Shown here: piece after piece, positions 8,755-19,884 of the stretch | Numbering within the stretch: position 1 is the stretch's first letter | Layout: the number at the start of each line of letters is the position of its first letter | Assembly: GCF_036373705.1 (NCBI RefSeq) | Contig: NW_027102660.1 | Coordinates: 682,001 to 746,000 of the forward strand | From: Amia ocellicauda | Lineage: Eukaryota > Chordata > Actinopteri > Amiiformes > Amiidae | Length of the DNA stretch: 64,000 nt | Direction: 5' to 3' | Program-made: the position numbers and the translations under genes | The notes under the pieces: generated by a model | The model's input: only the letters and a program-made list of their open reading frames with translations | Told to the model about the DNA's origin: nothing | Database searches by the model: none

Positions 8755-11700
8755 AAGGCAGAGTGGTATAATCAGTCTTCAACACTCTTTTATTGTACAC
8801 CACCCTGAATCGTTTGTTTAGTGATCTATTTTCCAACGTGTACCCCTTTTTATTGCGATAGATCTGATTTCCGGCTGTAATAATCTCACGAGGAGGCGCG
8901 TCTTTCTTGGTTACAAAACTTTCTACCAGGGTCGTCAGAGACTTGATGTTAATGAGCTTGTTGTTACAATGGTTCAGAGTGAAACCCTTAACTTTCATAC
9001 AGGTCTTACCCGCAGCCGTTCTGTATGCGTAAGTCTTAGGACCCCCTGAAACAAACTCCACTATGTGGTCCTGAGGATCTAGTTCGCTCGTTAACTCCCC
9101 AAGGTAGTCCCCGAGGGGAGGGACCCAATCCCCTGGCCTGGTGACAAAGATTACAGAGTCAGTATCATGATAGAGCGTGCGTTCCTGCAACTGATCCATT
9201 AAGTTGTACAGTTCAAGCCGGGCGTAAGCCGTGGTAAAAACCGCTATGAAAACATTAACGTTCCCCTGTTTGGTGGGGAAATCTTTAGGGGCCCTCCACT
9301 GGACCTGTGCCACGTGGTCATTTAAGAATTGAAAGTGTGATACTGCATGTTGTTTGGAAAACATAAATTCTATAAACTGTTCAGGGGTTTTAATCAAGGT
9401 TGTGTTTAGACGGTAATTTCTTTCCCCAAACTTACCCCACAGACTGTTTAAAATCAGTTTGGACATTTGTCTCTTGGCGGGGTTTACAGTTATGTTCCCC
9501 GGCTCTAGACGGATCCCTTCCTTTTCAAAATATTGCTGAACGTATCGCTCTTTGGCCGCGGAGTCAACACACCATGAGGGATAGCCCGATGCCTCCTGTT
9601 TCCCTTTCAGATGGGTCATAATGTAATCAGCAAAAAGAGTATCAGATTTTTCAGAAAAATGCCAAACCTCATGCACCTTACCGACTCTGTAACCTTTCTC
9701 CACCGCCTTGTCAAGCTCAATGTTACACTAGACACCCGTCAGCGCTCTCTCTTCATCACTGTGCAGACAAGAGGTAGTTTGATTTTCAGTTTCCACACAC
9801 GTTCTACACAGAGGGAACATCAATTTTCCCGAACACCTGTAAGGCAACACGGGTAAGAACAGCTCGCGAGGAGGGTACATGGTGACTTTGATCAAACCAA
9901 AGTAATGTCCGATTTCGAGAAAGTCACGATAAACAATGGTTGGACGCCCCACCGGGTACATTTTGGTCTTGTTGACATAAGGGTACAGACTGGTGAAATC
10001 ATAGTAATCTACTCTCTCACCCTCCTTTACCTCATAATGTAAACAGAGGGCGTTGGTACGACCCCCAAATAACACATCCCGGGGCTCTAGACGTTCAGGA
10101 AAGTCCAAGGTTTCCATAAACCGTTGTACCCCCGCATCCTGTTGCTTCAGGGTCGTCCACTCGTGTTTCCAAATCACCAGCACGTTCAAACCATAGGTGT
10201 TTTTTAAAGTTTCAATTCGTTCCTGGAAATCATAGTACATATCACCGCAGAGTTTTTGTGTTACGGGGTTAAAGGTGTTTGGGTCGAAGCACTGAGGACA
10301 GCCATGGTAAATACAACCTGCAAACTCATAAGCGGTACGCCGCCCGGACACGTCGCTAAAATCGTCTAAGTAGTAAGGCCCCATTTTGACTTCCCCTTGA
10401 TTTAAAGCATGTCTGATGAAGATGTTATCCCGGGCACTCAGGTATTCCAGCCACTGTATGGAGACAGTCGAAAAGTTCTTTTGTCTAGCACGATAGTTGT
10501 CAGAAGTGGTGACCGCTATAGTGTTTTTCTGCAAGAAATTGGACCGATACATTTTCATGCAGAGAGACGCTATGGTCACACTTTGCAAAGGGTCGAGACC
10601 CGATGTGTTGATAACCTCGGCGCGGAAACGCACACAGGCTTCTTTAAGGATCACCACATCATTTTTACAATAAGCGGCCATCTCTTCTCGGAAATCAAAA
10701 ACACCTCCCTTAACCGTATTGTACCATTTAAAGAATTCCTCCCTCTCATGAGACATCATAGTATCAACCCCATAATAAGAGGCGGGCGGGTAGGACCCTC
10801 GATAATTTTGAGTGTCCTTAGTATTAAAAAAATGGCAGAACCAACCTTTCTTCTGAGCCTCAAAACCCAGAGCCTTAGGCAAAGCGCTCAATTTCATGGG
10901 GAGGAAATTTAACGAGTCTATGTAACGTTAGTTGAAAGCTTCGTCGGTGAAACACATGATCTTGCTACCCTGAGCTATTATTTTTGGGGTCACCCCATTT
11001 TCCACCAGATACTTCATCAAAATGTAAGAATCATAACCCTTAGCATTGTGGGCAACAAATGTGTAATTGAGGTATTTTGGACCGCGATACCGCGTAAAGA
11101 AATCCCTGACACAACTCTCACCGCTAGCTGACCACTCACGATCCAACATGTCAATGCAGTGTATATAATTAGCAACGTGGACCCCGTTTTCTTGCCGGCA
11201 TTCAAAATCAAAAAAGACATACCGGTTGTGCGGCGGCTCCTTTTTAACCGGCTGAATAAAGCACTGGTGTTCGGACCCCGGGGTTAAATCAGCATTACAG
11301 ATCCTGCATCTCGGCTCCAGATATTTGTGTGGTTTAACCTCATGAAAACGGTACTGGAGGCAACACTGCGGGCAATATTTAGTTTGATCACAATAACTCC
11401 GTTTTTAAACCCCCTCAGCAGCGGCCCTCTGTACCTTATGCTCGGAAAAACAGAACGCTGAGAGACAAATCCTTAAGCAATCTTTACATCGGATGGTAGG
11501 GGCCAAACCCTTAAGACATTGCGGATTGAAACAGACGTTACAGTAACCGTCACAGCGGTGCTTAAGCTTATCATTGAAGGCCTTATAACACCAATGACAA
11601 ACATACGAACAACCCAAAAAAGCCGTCAAACTCTTTATTCCAAAGTAATGACTATCACTTAGGAAGAGAAACAGTGTCTGTGTATAGGTTTCAGGATGTG

Positions 11701-12105
11701 TCTGAAATTTCACAAATACTTCCTTTACCTCACAACGGTACCACACAACAATTTTTAAAGACAACAACTCCTCAAACTTGGTGATGTCTGAAAAGGCAAC
11801 CATCTGTTGAGAGTTTAAGCCGGCCCTCTGATGAAGCATTAAAGCCTCTTGCAGAGCTTGGGGTTCAGGCATGTCGGGGGTGAGTAGTTTTATTAAACTG
11901 TAAGCAAAACAGAGCTTATTGTCCCCACTGGAACTCACCACTAATTGCCTGAGCTTGGTCCTAATTATGACGTTCTTCAAGCATTTCGACAGTCTTCTAA
12001 GCGCCCCACCCTCAGGGTTACGAACCACATTCATTACCAGAGACAGACTTTCATCAGCTAAGATGGCTGCGTTACTTTGCAATAACGCTTCGATTTTAGC
12101 CAGAC
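8744..12105 (-). pseudogene. polB: Protein-primed family B DNA polymerase, copy A, three stops
   Basis: Replicative polymerase that would copy the linear genome from a protein primer. The order is an N-terminal Cys-rich region (CxxC pairs, about 11290-11640), the exonuclease ExoI motif FFDFEC (Asp codon 11207-11209), then polymerase motifs A (DFTSLYP, about 9985), B (NSLWGKFGE, about 9435) and C (DTDS, about 9160). The frame is continuous but carries TAA at 11405-11407, TAA at 10928-10930 and TAG at 9728-9730. The middle stop is shared with B and C. No ATG starts the frame at the 5' end, where it abuts the 272-codon ORF in another frame. Confidence 0.93.
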
Positions 12106-12963
12106 ATCTAAATTATCTCCACTCAGCATTACAGATAGGTTGCTAAACAAATCATCCCCTCTGAGTTCTAACTGTACAACATCTCGAGGTCTGACCCTTT
12201 CAGCAACCTGTTCAAGCATTTTTTGCAAGGCCTCGTGTATGTTGACAAATATTTCTGCATAATTGTCACAATTTAAAAGTTCTGCAAAATTAAAACGCTG
12301 AATCATTTCAAAATTGTTATAGGCCGGTCTATCTATAATCACGGGATCACTGGTACTCTTGGACACATCATCATTTTGAACAAAGCCTTCACCCCCTACA
12401 TTCTCACAGAGCATGTCCTCCACAGCCTTATCAGTCTCAGAACCCTCCACATTCCGAACACCCCCACTGCTGACATCTACAAAACCCCCTTTTTGAGGAG
12501 GCTCATTTAAAGCCTGTAAAAGTCCTTCAAAGATATCCAACCGGTTAATGTCAAGACCCTCCTCTATAGTGATGGCTGCTTCTGCCGCCATCCTGTGTTC
12601 TAATTGTCTCAAATCATTTATAATAGGGGCAGAATTTGGTCGGGGTAGCTCCTCCAAAGCCTCCACCATTTCAAACAAATCGGGGTGAACTAGGGGGTGA
12701 GCCTCTATAAGCGCTACCGGTGGGAGGTGGTTATTTAGATCATTGACCATCTGTAACAGGTCGGGGTTCACCGGTAAGTGTGTTAATTCACATTCTATCG
12801 GTGGTAATTGGGGGTTATTTACATCATTTATCATTTGTAATAGTTCCAGGTTCATTGGGACATCAGAGGAGTTCACAACAGGGCCGGGGATGTTCTCTCG
12901 GGAAGGTCTTTTTGGGGCCCTAGCTTGTTCATAATCCTTTAGTTTGTGAGTTCTTTTACCAAG
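12058..12963 (-). CDS. ORF upstream of polB with N-terminal repeats, copy A
   Basis: Reading frame open from 12963 with no ATG until 12855; a GTG lies at 12876. The N-terminal part of the ATG-started product has three degenerate repeats of about 24 residues built on a (D/E)LLQM(I/V)NDLNN pattern; the rest is acidic and helical. It overlaps polB by 25-48 bases in a different frame. It could be a separate protein, the amino end of PolB separated by a shared frameshift, or an exon joined by splicing (frame open upstream without a start). No domain is recognised. Confidence 0.55.
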   Translation of the reverse strand, partial: LGKRTHKLKDYEQARAPKRPSRENIPGPVVNSSDVPMNLELLQMINDVNNPQLPPIECELTHLPVNPDLLQMVNDLNNHLPPVALIEAHPLVHPDLFEMVEALEELPRPNSAPIINDLRQLEHRMAAEAAITIEEGLDINRLDIFEGLLQALNEPPQKGGFVDVSSGGVRNVEGSETDKAVEDMLCENVGGEGFVQNDDVSKSTSDPVIIDRPAYNNFEMIQRFNFAELLNCDNYAEIFVNIHEALQKMLEQVAERVRPRDVVQLELRGDDLFSNLSVMLSGDNLDVWLKSKRYCKVTQPS

Positions 12964-12979
12964 TCAGGACATTTTTTAA

Positions 12980-12985
12980 TTTATT
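12980..12985 (-). terminator. Poly(A) signal of the right-end spliced gene, copy A
   Basis: TTTATT on the plus strand reads AATAAA on the minus strand, 54 bases after the stop codon of the terminal exon ending at 13039. Confidence 0.5.
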
Positions 12986-13038
12986 TTTTATTTTTCCAAC
13001 AACCCACAATAGTAAGGCGTTTTGTGTCTATTATAACA

Positions 13039-15079
13039 TTAAATACTGTACAATTCGTTAGTAAGGGTATTAATAAGGGTGTTTTGGCTCTCTATCACCA
13101 GGTTTTGCCCCACTAACACAAGTCTTTGATTTTGTAACAAAGTATGTAGCAACTCATGCTGACCTTCAGGAAGTAGCTCCGGGGGCTGGTGGCCTGGCTC
13201 AGCTTCAAAGGATGGTCGCTCCGGTAAATCTCGGTCGAAGGAGGCAGGGAGCGAGCGTATACTCATGGACGGAGACCAAGAAGGCCCTTGCGGTGACACC
13301 CTGGCCAAGCGCGGGGTACTGTTCCGCGTTTCTGTAGCCAAGAAATGGGTCTGGGGGAACGATGTTGAAACCAGGCCGTCGTTGGGTGGTGTGTCAGCCC
13401 TGACTGACGGCGACCCATGAGGTTGTTGGATGCCTCTATTTGTTCCGCCCGACAATGCGGCGGGCTGAATCTGGGGTGTTGAATTACCCCCAGAAGGCTG
13501 TGGCCTGAGTAGATGTTGGGGGGTCTCCATGACCACCGTGGGGGATCCTCTTGGTGATCTCACCGGGGAAGATGTTTGATCCCACTTAGACGGGGTAATT
13601 GTTCTCAATAGCTCATCCACAGAATGACTATCCCAAGAGTCTTGGGAAGAATAAAAATATACATTACATTTACATCTTTAAACGGCGACAGAAATCAAAC
13701 TTAAAACAACATGTCCAGGACATTCAAAACCTTTAGCTTTTTTAGACCTTTGAAAATAGCCTTAGACATTCACTACAACACCTTATTATTTACAGACAAT
13801 ATATTTATTAGGACTTGATAATAAATGTAAAACAGAGAAGCCGCTGTAAATAAACTGTTTCTTAAATGTTTCTTTAAAAACTGTAATATTGTTAATAAAA
13901 CACACACACACACAACAACATTTCATTTTTAAACGAACCTTCCAAGTGTAAACGCTTCCTGATCCCGGGACTTCCTGTTTCACAAACGTTTTCACGATCT
14001 GTTTAAATATTAAATACAATGAACACCTTCAAGCCTTTTCCTACAACCACTTTAAAACAGAAGTATAATAGCGGGAGATAAGCCAAACAACTTACTAAAC
14101 CCTTTCAGACGGCTTTACTTCCTAACCAGACGGTACGGCAATCGGTCATTTCTAAACACGTTCCCCAGAAACAAGCCTAGACCTGTCCGGACTTCTAAAG
14201 ATCTTTCCCAGAAGCCCCCGCCCTACAGGAAACGGTCACCCATGGCTTAAATATTAGCCCTCAACGGGCAAACAAAGCCCTTTTAAAAACATTAAAGTTT
14301 GAAAGATCTTACTTACCTCCACAGAATAATCGTTTCTTATGTTTTTCGGCTGGTTTAGCTTTTTGCACCGCTGTGAAGGTAAGAGACATGTTTAACCTTT
14401 AACCACACCGCTTTATAAAAAGCTTTTACCTCTTACAGGCTGCAGACATATACTCACAGCTATCAGATACCGGGGCTGACGGCCTTTCAGATTCGTGAAA
14501 GGTTACGGTTCTCGAAGGTAAAACGAAACAAGCCCTCGATGTGGAAGGCCTTTCGTTGTCTCGAACCACGTTTCTTAATACTGTTAGACAGGATAATTTT
14601 TTTAAATTAACAAAACTGGACTCAAACATCTTACAGAAACGTTATACAAACAAACAGGGGTTTAGTTCTTACCCGGTCGGCAGACAGCCTGTCTAGGGAC
14701 AACCACTTCTCTTGGTCGATCCTCGGAGACATTAATCACAGGCCTTTCGATAGTTTCTGTGTAATTAAAGAGACCGGCATTAATATATATTAAAATGTTT
14801 TCATAACTCTAATGAGCCGCTTCAAAACCACACACACCCATACATAAGAACCCATGAGCGCAAACACAAAAATCTTACCGTCGTTGTTCCAGATGATCTC
14901 CTCAGCGTTGGGAATTAACTCCTGTTGACTGGCTGAAAAATAATTTTACAGAACTTAAAACAGATGTTATAGCCTTATTTACAATACATGCACACAACAC
15001 GCTCTGAGTCAATGAAAATAATCTGAAGACTTGCCTAAAAACTCGTTAAATCGAAGTCGCTGATGTTGTTTCCGGACAT
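13039..15079 (-). CDS. Six-exon spliced right-end gene, copy A
   Basis: Exons on the minus strand: 15035-15079, 14879-14932, 14673-14756, 14458-14580, 14317-14370 and 13039-13640. Internal exons are 54, 84, 123 and 54 bases, all multiples of three, and every intron is phase 1, with GTAAG or GTGAGT donors and pyrimidine-rich AG acceptors. Exon 1 is short and acidic (MSGNNISDFDL). Exons 3 and 4 share ERP(S/V) motifs; exon 5 is Lys-rich with LFCGG; exon 6 (200 codons) is Pro/Ser-rich with a Leu-rich end. In A exon 1 has lost one base and its donor is GC, so A is probably broken there. No family is recognised; an early regulatory role is inferred. Confidence 0.6.
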
Positions 15080-15142
15080 TGTTGATCTTTAGTCTTAAAT
15101 CGAAAGGTCAGTATGAGTCTGTCGAGCTGAAGACCAGACCTT

Positions 15143-15152
15143 CATACTTATA
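15143..15152 (-). promoter_or_regulatory. TATA box of the right-end spliced gene, copy A
   Basis: The minus strand reads TATAAGTATG here, 64-73 bases upstream of the exon 1 ATG (15077-15079). This fits a core promoter firing leftward from the right end of the element. Confidence 0.5.
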
Positions 15153-16010
15153 CTGATGGCCACATGCCGGATCTGCTTGTAAGGCATTGTTCTGGTCTGG
15201 CCTTTGTGCCGCCCTGTTACCAATTAACATATCAAAACCAACCAATAAAATGACACTGCATCAAATTTCAAATAGAAACCAAGATGGAGACGATCTCTTC
15301 CTCTCTACTCTAAACTTTTATTAGAACCTTTAGGTCTCTCAAAAAAACATTTTTAAGCATCAAGACCTATAGTCAACAAACCACTAAGAATATTTCAGGC
15401 CTTTATAAGCGCTAAAAAACAACCTGAGCCAAGAAAATAACTATAAAGATCAAAAATAACTAGCGCTTTTACAGTGATTTTTTTTTTTTTTTTAATAGCG
15501 ATGCTTTGTTTGGTATTAAACAAGTCACAAACTACTCAGAACAGCGTTTATCCCCGCAAAAGAGATATTTGGGTTTATTTTACAAAGCTTATAAATTATA
15601 TAGGTTAAAAGTATTCTTAATGTTTTGATACCACATGCCATACGTACTGTTGTCTGAGCCCACCCCCGCCACCCGTGGTGTGAGTGATTTAGCCTTGAGT
15701 GTTGTGATCTATTTAGCATTGAGTGATCAGTTGTTTTTATTTTTTAAACGATTCCTTATCATCAGGGATTGAGACTGCTAAAATACCTTAAAAGCATATC
15801 CTTATCTTAAGTCTAACTCTTATGAGCTTTAAGACCCTAGAATGTATTTAAGTAAAACGACTGAACACATTATGTGAGAGATAAAATATAACCACAGCTT
15901 TTTTTTTTTTTTTTTTTAAACAATTAACCTATACACACAAACACCCACACACACACCCTCTTTTTTAATTTTATTTTTAATTAAATTTGAGGGGAGAGAC
16001 AGAGCCAGAT

Positions 16011-16224
16011 ACAGTGTGGATAACATAAGTACCCTATGCAAAACAGGCATTGTTAGGACCTGGGATCATAACAGACAACAGAACTTGTTGATCTTATAAA
16101 ATGATTGGGCGAGAGAGAGAGAGAGACAGACAGAGACAGTGTGAATATGATAAACGCACTATTCAAAACTGGCATTGTTAAGACCTGGGACCATTACAGA
16201 CAGCAGAACTTGTTGATCTTATAA
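16011..16224 (+). repeat. 89-bp direct repeat pair, copy A
   Basis: Two imperfect copies, 16011-16099 and 16136-16224, both starting ACAGTGTG and ending ATCTTATAA. Between them is a (GA)n/(CAGA)n tract. Confidence 0.75.
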
Positions 16225-16225
16225 C

Positions 16226-16244
16226 GGTTTAGATTTACTAAACC
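16226..16244. other. Hairpin next to the direct repeat, copy A
   Basis: GGTTTAG and CTAAACC flank a five-base ATTTA loop. The same hairpin is at 51437-51455 in copy C. Confidence 0.5.
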
Positions 16245-16341
16245 ATTACATGTATATTTAAAAAAGACCCCCAAACACTACAGGAAGAGCCGACCCATTC
16301 ACACTCTACAGTTGACCAACAAGAACAACAAGAACAACAGG

Positions 16342-16526
16342 TTATGGGCGGCCTTGTTGTTCAGGGTTTTATGGGTGTACACTTTCTGACGGATATGACG
16401 TAGGAATAATTAAGGAAATAACTCTACCTAAAATCACGCCCCCCAATTATGACGTAGGAATATTAATAAGCTTAGGGCATACGTCATAACAAAATAGGCC
16501 GCGCCCATAAAACCCTACTATCTACT
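16342..16526 (-). repeat. Right inverted terminal repeat, copy A (185 bp)
   Basis: Reverse complement of the left ITRs of C and D, read inward from the tip AGTAGATAGTAGGG at 16526. It contains three TATGACGTA elements. The tip begins with AG, as is usual for Polinton ends. Confidence 0.93.
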
Positions 16527-16532
16527 CATAAG
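16527..16532 (+). other. Target-site copy CATAAG, right of A
   Basis: The CATAAG that follows the right ITR and continues into AGTAACAGC of the tRNA repeat. The matching left copy of A was lost with the truncation. Confidence 0.8.
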
Positions 16533-16749
16533 AGTAACAGCAATGTCGCCGATCCTGCTACGGTCGTATTGTAACAGCAACAACATGTATCGATTTTAAA
16601 ACTGTCAGTTCCAGCGCCTCGCAAAGCTACCCTTCTGTGATCGTTTGTTCTCAAGGTCAGGATTTCTTGACACTCCGAGGAAGAGAAAACGATGGCCGGC
16701 CGCGTTACAGGGACAGATAACAAAGCACTAGCACGCGTGCACCGCGGGT

Positions 16750-16822
16750 TGTTTCCGCCCGGTTTCGAACCAGGGACCTTTCGCGTGTGAGGCGAACGTG
16801 ATAGCCACTACACTACGGAAAC
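16750..16822 (-). tRNA. tRNA-Val(CAC)
   Basis: A 73-nt cloverleaf with anticodon CAC, a paired acceptor stem and an intact B box GGTTCGAAACC. The T stem has one G-T wobble. Likely functional. Its 3' end is 217 bases from the end of copy A's target duplication. Confidence 0.93.
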
Positions 16823-17382
16823 CGACCTGTCCTGGTGTTTCGAATGGCTCCCATCGAAGCCGGCTGGTAAAACGCGCACAGGCGTTTCCCGTGGGCCAGC
16901 CTGTGAGATAAAGGTTTCTATTTTCACTGACCTATTTTGCATTGCTCAAGGACACATCAGGACACTTTGGAAACTCTTACAAAGGAAGAACGCCCTGAGC
17001 TATGACAAGACTTACACTTACCCCAACAAGGTCATGCTCACTGGCTTGTTCAAACAGCTGCTGCTCATCTTGTGCCACCATCAGACAATCACAGAGCTAT
17101 TGTGCCTTCTACACCTTACGGTAGCTTTACTTTAACAATAATAATGACGGCGACCTCGACGACAAAAAGAAAAACAAGAACAACAACAACAACAACAAGA
17201 ACAATAACATCATCATCAGATTTTAATTAAAAGTGGCTACACCAGCGTTTACAATTTCAACCTGTCGACGGACGGACGCTCTGAGTCCACCAATTTCGGG
17301 AACTCCAATGAAGAAAAGCCACCTACCGCCTCCGGGGAACCACGAGGGCAAGCAGGACGAAAAGGGCCGGCCCACAGCAGGC

Positions 17383-17455
17383 TCTTTCCGCCCGGTTTCA
17401 AACCGGGGACCTTTCGTGCGTTAGGAGAACGTGATAACCGCTACACTTCGGAAAC
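17383..17455 (-). pseudogene. tRNA-Val(AAC)-like pseudogene
   Basis: 73 nt with anticodon AAC. The anticodon stem has two mismatches, the first acceptor pair is G-G, and the B box reads GGTTTGAAACC. It keeps the tRNA-Val frame but should not fold or be transcribed well. Confidence 0.75.
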
Positions 17456-18162
17456 TGACACCGTCACCTCTTGCTTAGAACGGTTACCGTTGGAGACTGC
17501 TGGTAAAACCGACCCGTCCTGGCGTTTCGAATGGCTCCCATCGAAGCAGGCTGGTAAAACGCGCACAGGCGTTTCCCGTGGGCCAGCCTGTGAGATAAAG
17601 GTTTCTATTTTCACTGACCTATTTTGCATTGCTCAAGGGCACATCAGGACACTTTGGAAACTCTATCAAAGGCAGGACGCCCTGCGCTCTGACAGTGCCT
17701 GCACTTAACCCAACAAGGTGATGCTGAATGGCTTGTTCAAACGGCTGGTGGTCTTCCTTCACCACCAGACTATCAGAGCTATTGTGCCTTCTACACCTTA
17801 CGGTAGCAACAAATCTAACTACTGCTTTACTTTAACAATAATAATGACGGCGACCACGACGACAACAAGAACAACAACAAGAACAACAACATCAACAAGA
17901 ACAACAACATCATCATCATCATCATCATCAGATTTTAATTAAAAGTGGCTACACCAGCGTTTACAATTTCATCCTGTCGACGGACGGACGCTCTGAGTGC
18001 ACCGATTTCGGGATACTTCGGAAACTCTTTCAAAGGCAGGACGCCCTGCGATCAGACAGTGCCTGCACTTAGCCCAACAAGGTGATGCTGAATGGCTTGT
18101 TCAAACGGCTGGTGGTCTTCCGTCACCACCAGACTATCAGAGCTATTTTGCGCCTTCAACTA

Positions 18163-18168
18163 CATAAG
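18163..18168 (+). other. Empty insertion site CATAAG
   Basis: Undisturbed form of the site used by the elements: left context TTCAACTA, then CATAAG, then AGTAACAGC. Other empty copies are at 34161-34166, 35126-35131 and 52690-52695. Confidence 0.75.
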
Positions 18169-18394
18169 AGTAACAGCAATGTCGCCGATCCTGCTACGGT
18201 CGTATTGTAACAGCAACAACATGTATCGATTTTAAAAGTGTCAGTTCCAGCGCCTCGCAAAGCTACCCTTCTTACATCGTTTGTTCTCAAGGTCAGGATT
18301 TCTTGCCACTCCGAGGAAGAGAAAACGACAGCCACCCTTGGGGCAGAGAGATGGGGGACGGGTAACACGGCACTGGCACGCGTGCACCACGGGT

Positions 18395-18467
18395 TGTTTC
18401 CGCCCGGTTTCGAACCGGGGACCTTTCGCGTGTGAGGCGAACGTGATAGCCACTACACTACAGAAAC
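18395..18467 (-). tRNA. tRNA-Val(CAC)
   Basis: A 73-nt tRNA with anticodon CAC and an intact B box. One acceptor pair is T-G (position 6). Likely functional. Confidence 0.92.
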
Positions 18468-19012
18468 CGACCCGTCCTGGTGTTTCGAATAACTCCTATC
18501 GAAGCCGGCTGGTAAAACGCACACAGGCGTTTCCCGTGGGCCAGCCTGTGAGATAAAGGTTTCTATTTTCACTGACCTATTTTGCATTGCTCAAGGGCAC
18601 ATCAGGACACTTTGAAAACTCTTTCAAAGGAAGAACGCCCTGAGCTATGACAAGACTTACACTTACCCCAACAAGGTGATGCTCAATGGCTTGTTCAAAC
18701 AGCTGCTGCTTGTCTTGTGCCACCATCAGACAATCACAGAGCTATTGTGCCTTCTACACCTTACGGTAGCTTTACTTTAACAATAATAATGACGGCGACC
18801 ACGACGACAACAAGAACAACAACAACAACAACAATAACTTCATCATCAGATTTTAATTAAAAGTGCCTACACCAGCATTTACAATTTCAACCTGTCGATT
18901 GACGGACGCTCTGAGTGCACCAATTTCGGGCACTCCAATGAAGAAAAGCCACCTACCGCCTCCGGGGAACCACGAGGGCAAGCAGGACGAAAAGGGCCGG
19001 CCCACAGCAGGC

Positions 19013-19085
19013 TGTTTCCGCCCGGTTTCAAACCGGGGACCTTTCGCGTGTGAGGCAAACGTGATAGCCACTACACTACGGAAAC
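19013..19085 (-). tRNA. tRNA-Val(CAC), B box altered
   Basis: Duplicate of the copy at 239-311 with the same GGTTTGAAACC change in the T loop, so transcription is doubtful. Confidence 0.85.
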
Positions 19086-19170
19086 CAACCCGTCCTGGTG
19101 TTTCGAATAACTCCTATCAAAGCCGGCTGGTAAAACGGGCTCAGGCATTTCAGGTCGGCTAGACTGTGAG

Positions 19171-19869
19171 ATGGCGTCTGAAGTGCCGCGAAAGGATGCC
19201 ATTTTCACAGACCTGTTTGGCATTGCTAAAGGGCACATCAGGACACTTTGGAAACTCTTTCAAAGGCAGGTCGCCCTGCGCTTTAAAAGGGATCCCAGCT
19301 ATGTTGGAGTGGAGCTTTTTGCTTTGGGAGAGAAGGAGGGTACGTTGGAACCTTTTGAGACGGTAATTGAATACTCTTATGAGGACTGGTTGAAGGTGAT
19401 GGCCTGGAGAGATCTGGGGCTTGTGGATAAGACTCTAGAAGGCTTGCAAGAGGGTCCAAGAGAATGCGAAATGGAGTCTCCGACTCAGGGTTTTGAAAGG
19501 TGTGAATGGGAAAGCTTGCAGAACTACGGTAGAGTGGTGAAGAGTCTAACTCAAACTACAGATCGTAAGGTTTTGTTTAGCAGTACCCTGATTACAAACC
19601 CTATTGAAGGGGGTGTGGAGGATCCAGAAAAACAGGTTACTGAAATTATGTTTGACGCCGTGGACTGGCCGTTCTTGAAAGAGGTCATAAACTGTATAAA
19701 TGATGGTTTTGACATCTTGACCAAATGTTCGCAACTGGATTTGGTTAGAAGGAGAATATGCTGGATTATGGATTATATATCCCCCTTGAATGACGACGAC
19801 GATGATAAAACAGACGACGTGTGGGGTTTTGGAGGGGGGTCTGACGGCTCAGGGGCTACTCTCTTCTAA
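19171..19869 (+). CDS. Chimeric host-repeat/viral ORF1, copy B
   Basis: Same 232-codon fusion as in copy A, with no difference seen in the protein. Its presence in both shows that the truncation came before the A/B duplication. Confidence 0.6.
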   Translation: MASEVPRKDAIFTDLFGIAKGHIRTLWKLFQRQVALRFKRDPSYVGVELFALGEKEGTLEPFETVIEYSYEDWLKVMAWRDLGLVDKTLEGLQEGPRECEMESPTQGFERCEWESLQNYGRVVKSLTQTTDRKVLFSSTLITNPIEGGVEDPEKQVTEIMFDAVDWPFLKEVINCINDGFDILTKCSQLDLVRRRICWIMDYISPLNDDDDDKTDDVWGFGGGSDGSGATLF

Positions 19870-19884
19870 GAGGGCGGTGTGTCG

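Larger units (their letters stand above)
15080..16341. other. Right-end non-coding region, copy A
   Basis: AT-rich DNA between exon 1 of the spliced gene and the right ITR, with no convincing gene. It has T-tracts near 15478-15493 and 15899-15917, an 89-bp direct repeat (16011-16099 and 16136-16224) separated by GA/CAGA simple repeats, a perfect 7-bp-stem hairpin (16226-16244) and GAACAACA repeats just inside the ITR (about 16320-16340). It probably holds promoter or replication signals. Confidence 0.5.
505..16526 (+). mobile_element. Polinton/adintovirus-like element, copy A, left-truncated
   Basis: Viral-type element whose gene order (integrase, penton, core, MCP, protease, then leftward ATPase and PolB) identifies a Polinton/Maverick, also called adintovirus in animals. 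The left ITR, left promoter and first 422 or so bases present in copy C are missing; the element joins host repeat DNA at 505-508 through CGCT shared by both sides. The right ITR (16342-16526) is followed by CATAAG. Integrase, penton, core protein, Bcl-2-like gene and PolB are broken; MCP, protease, ATPase and several small ORFs remain open. Confidence 0.9.
16527..19278. repeat. tRNA-Val repeat array between copies A and B
   Basis: Host repeat units of roughly 1 kb with minus-strand tRNA copies at 16750, 17383, 18395 and 19013, and simple-repeat tracts near 17146-17219, 17841-17931 and 18784-18847 (CAA/GAA then ATC triplets). An unoccupied insertion site (CATAAG within the same context) lies at 18163-18168. 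The last ~500 bases repeat 1-504 exactly as far as I can see. Confidence 0.85.

Noticed and set aside
10409-10912. 167-codon plus-strand frame inside polB
   Set aside because: Antisense to conserved polymerase sequence in all copies; no independent signal.
13786-14019. 77-codon minus-strand ORF
   Set aside because: Lies within the last intron, Cys/Val run comes from a CA microsatellite, and it changes length freely between copies.
14105-14250. Possible extra exon in the large intron 5 of the spliced gene
   Set aside because: A TTTCCTGTAG acceptor exists but the following frame meets a stop before any convincing donor.
17490-17708. Short plus-strand frames around the tRNA copies
   Set aside because: They run through tRNA and repeat DNA and differ between units; not supported as genes.
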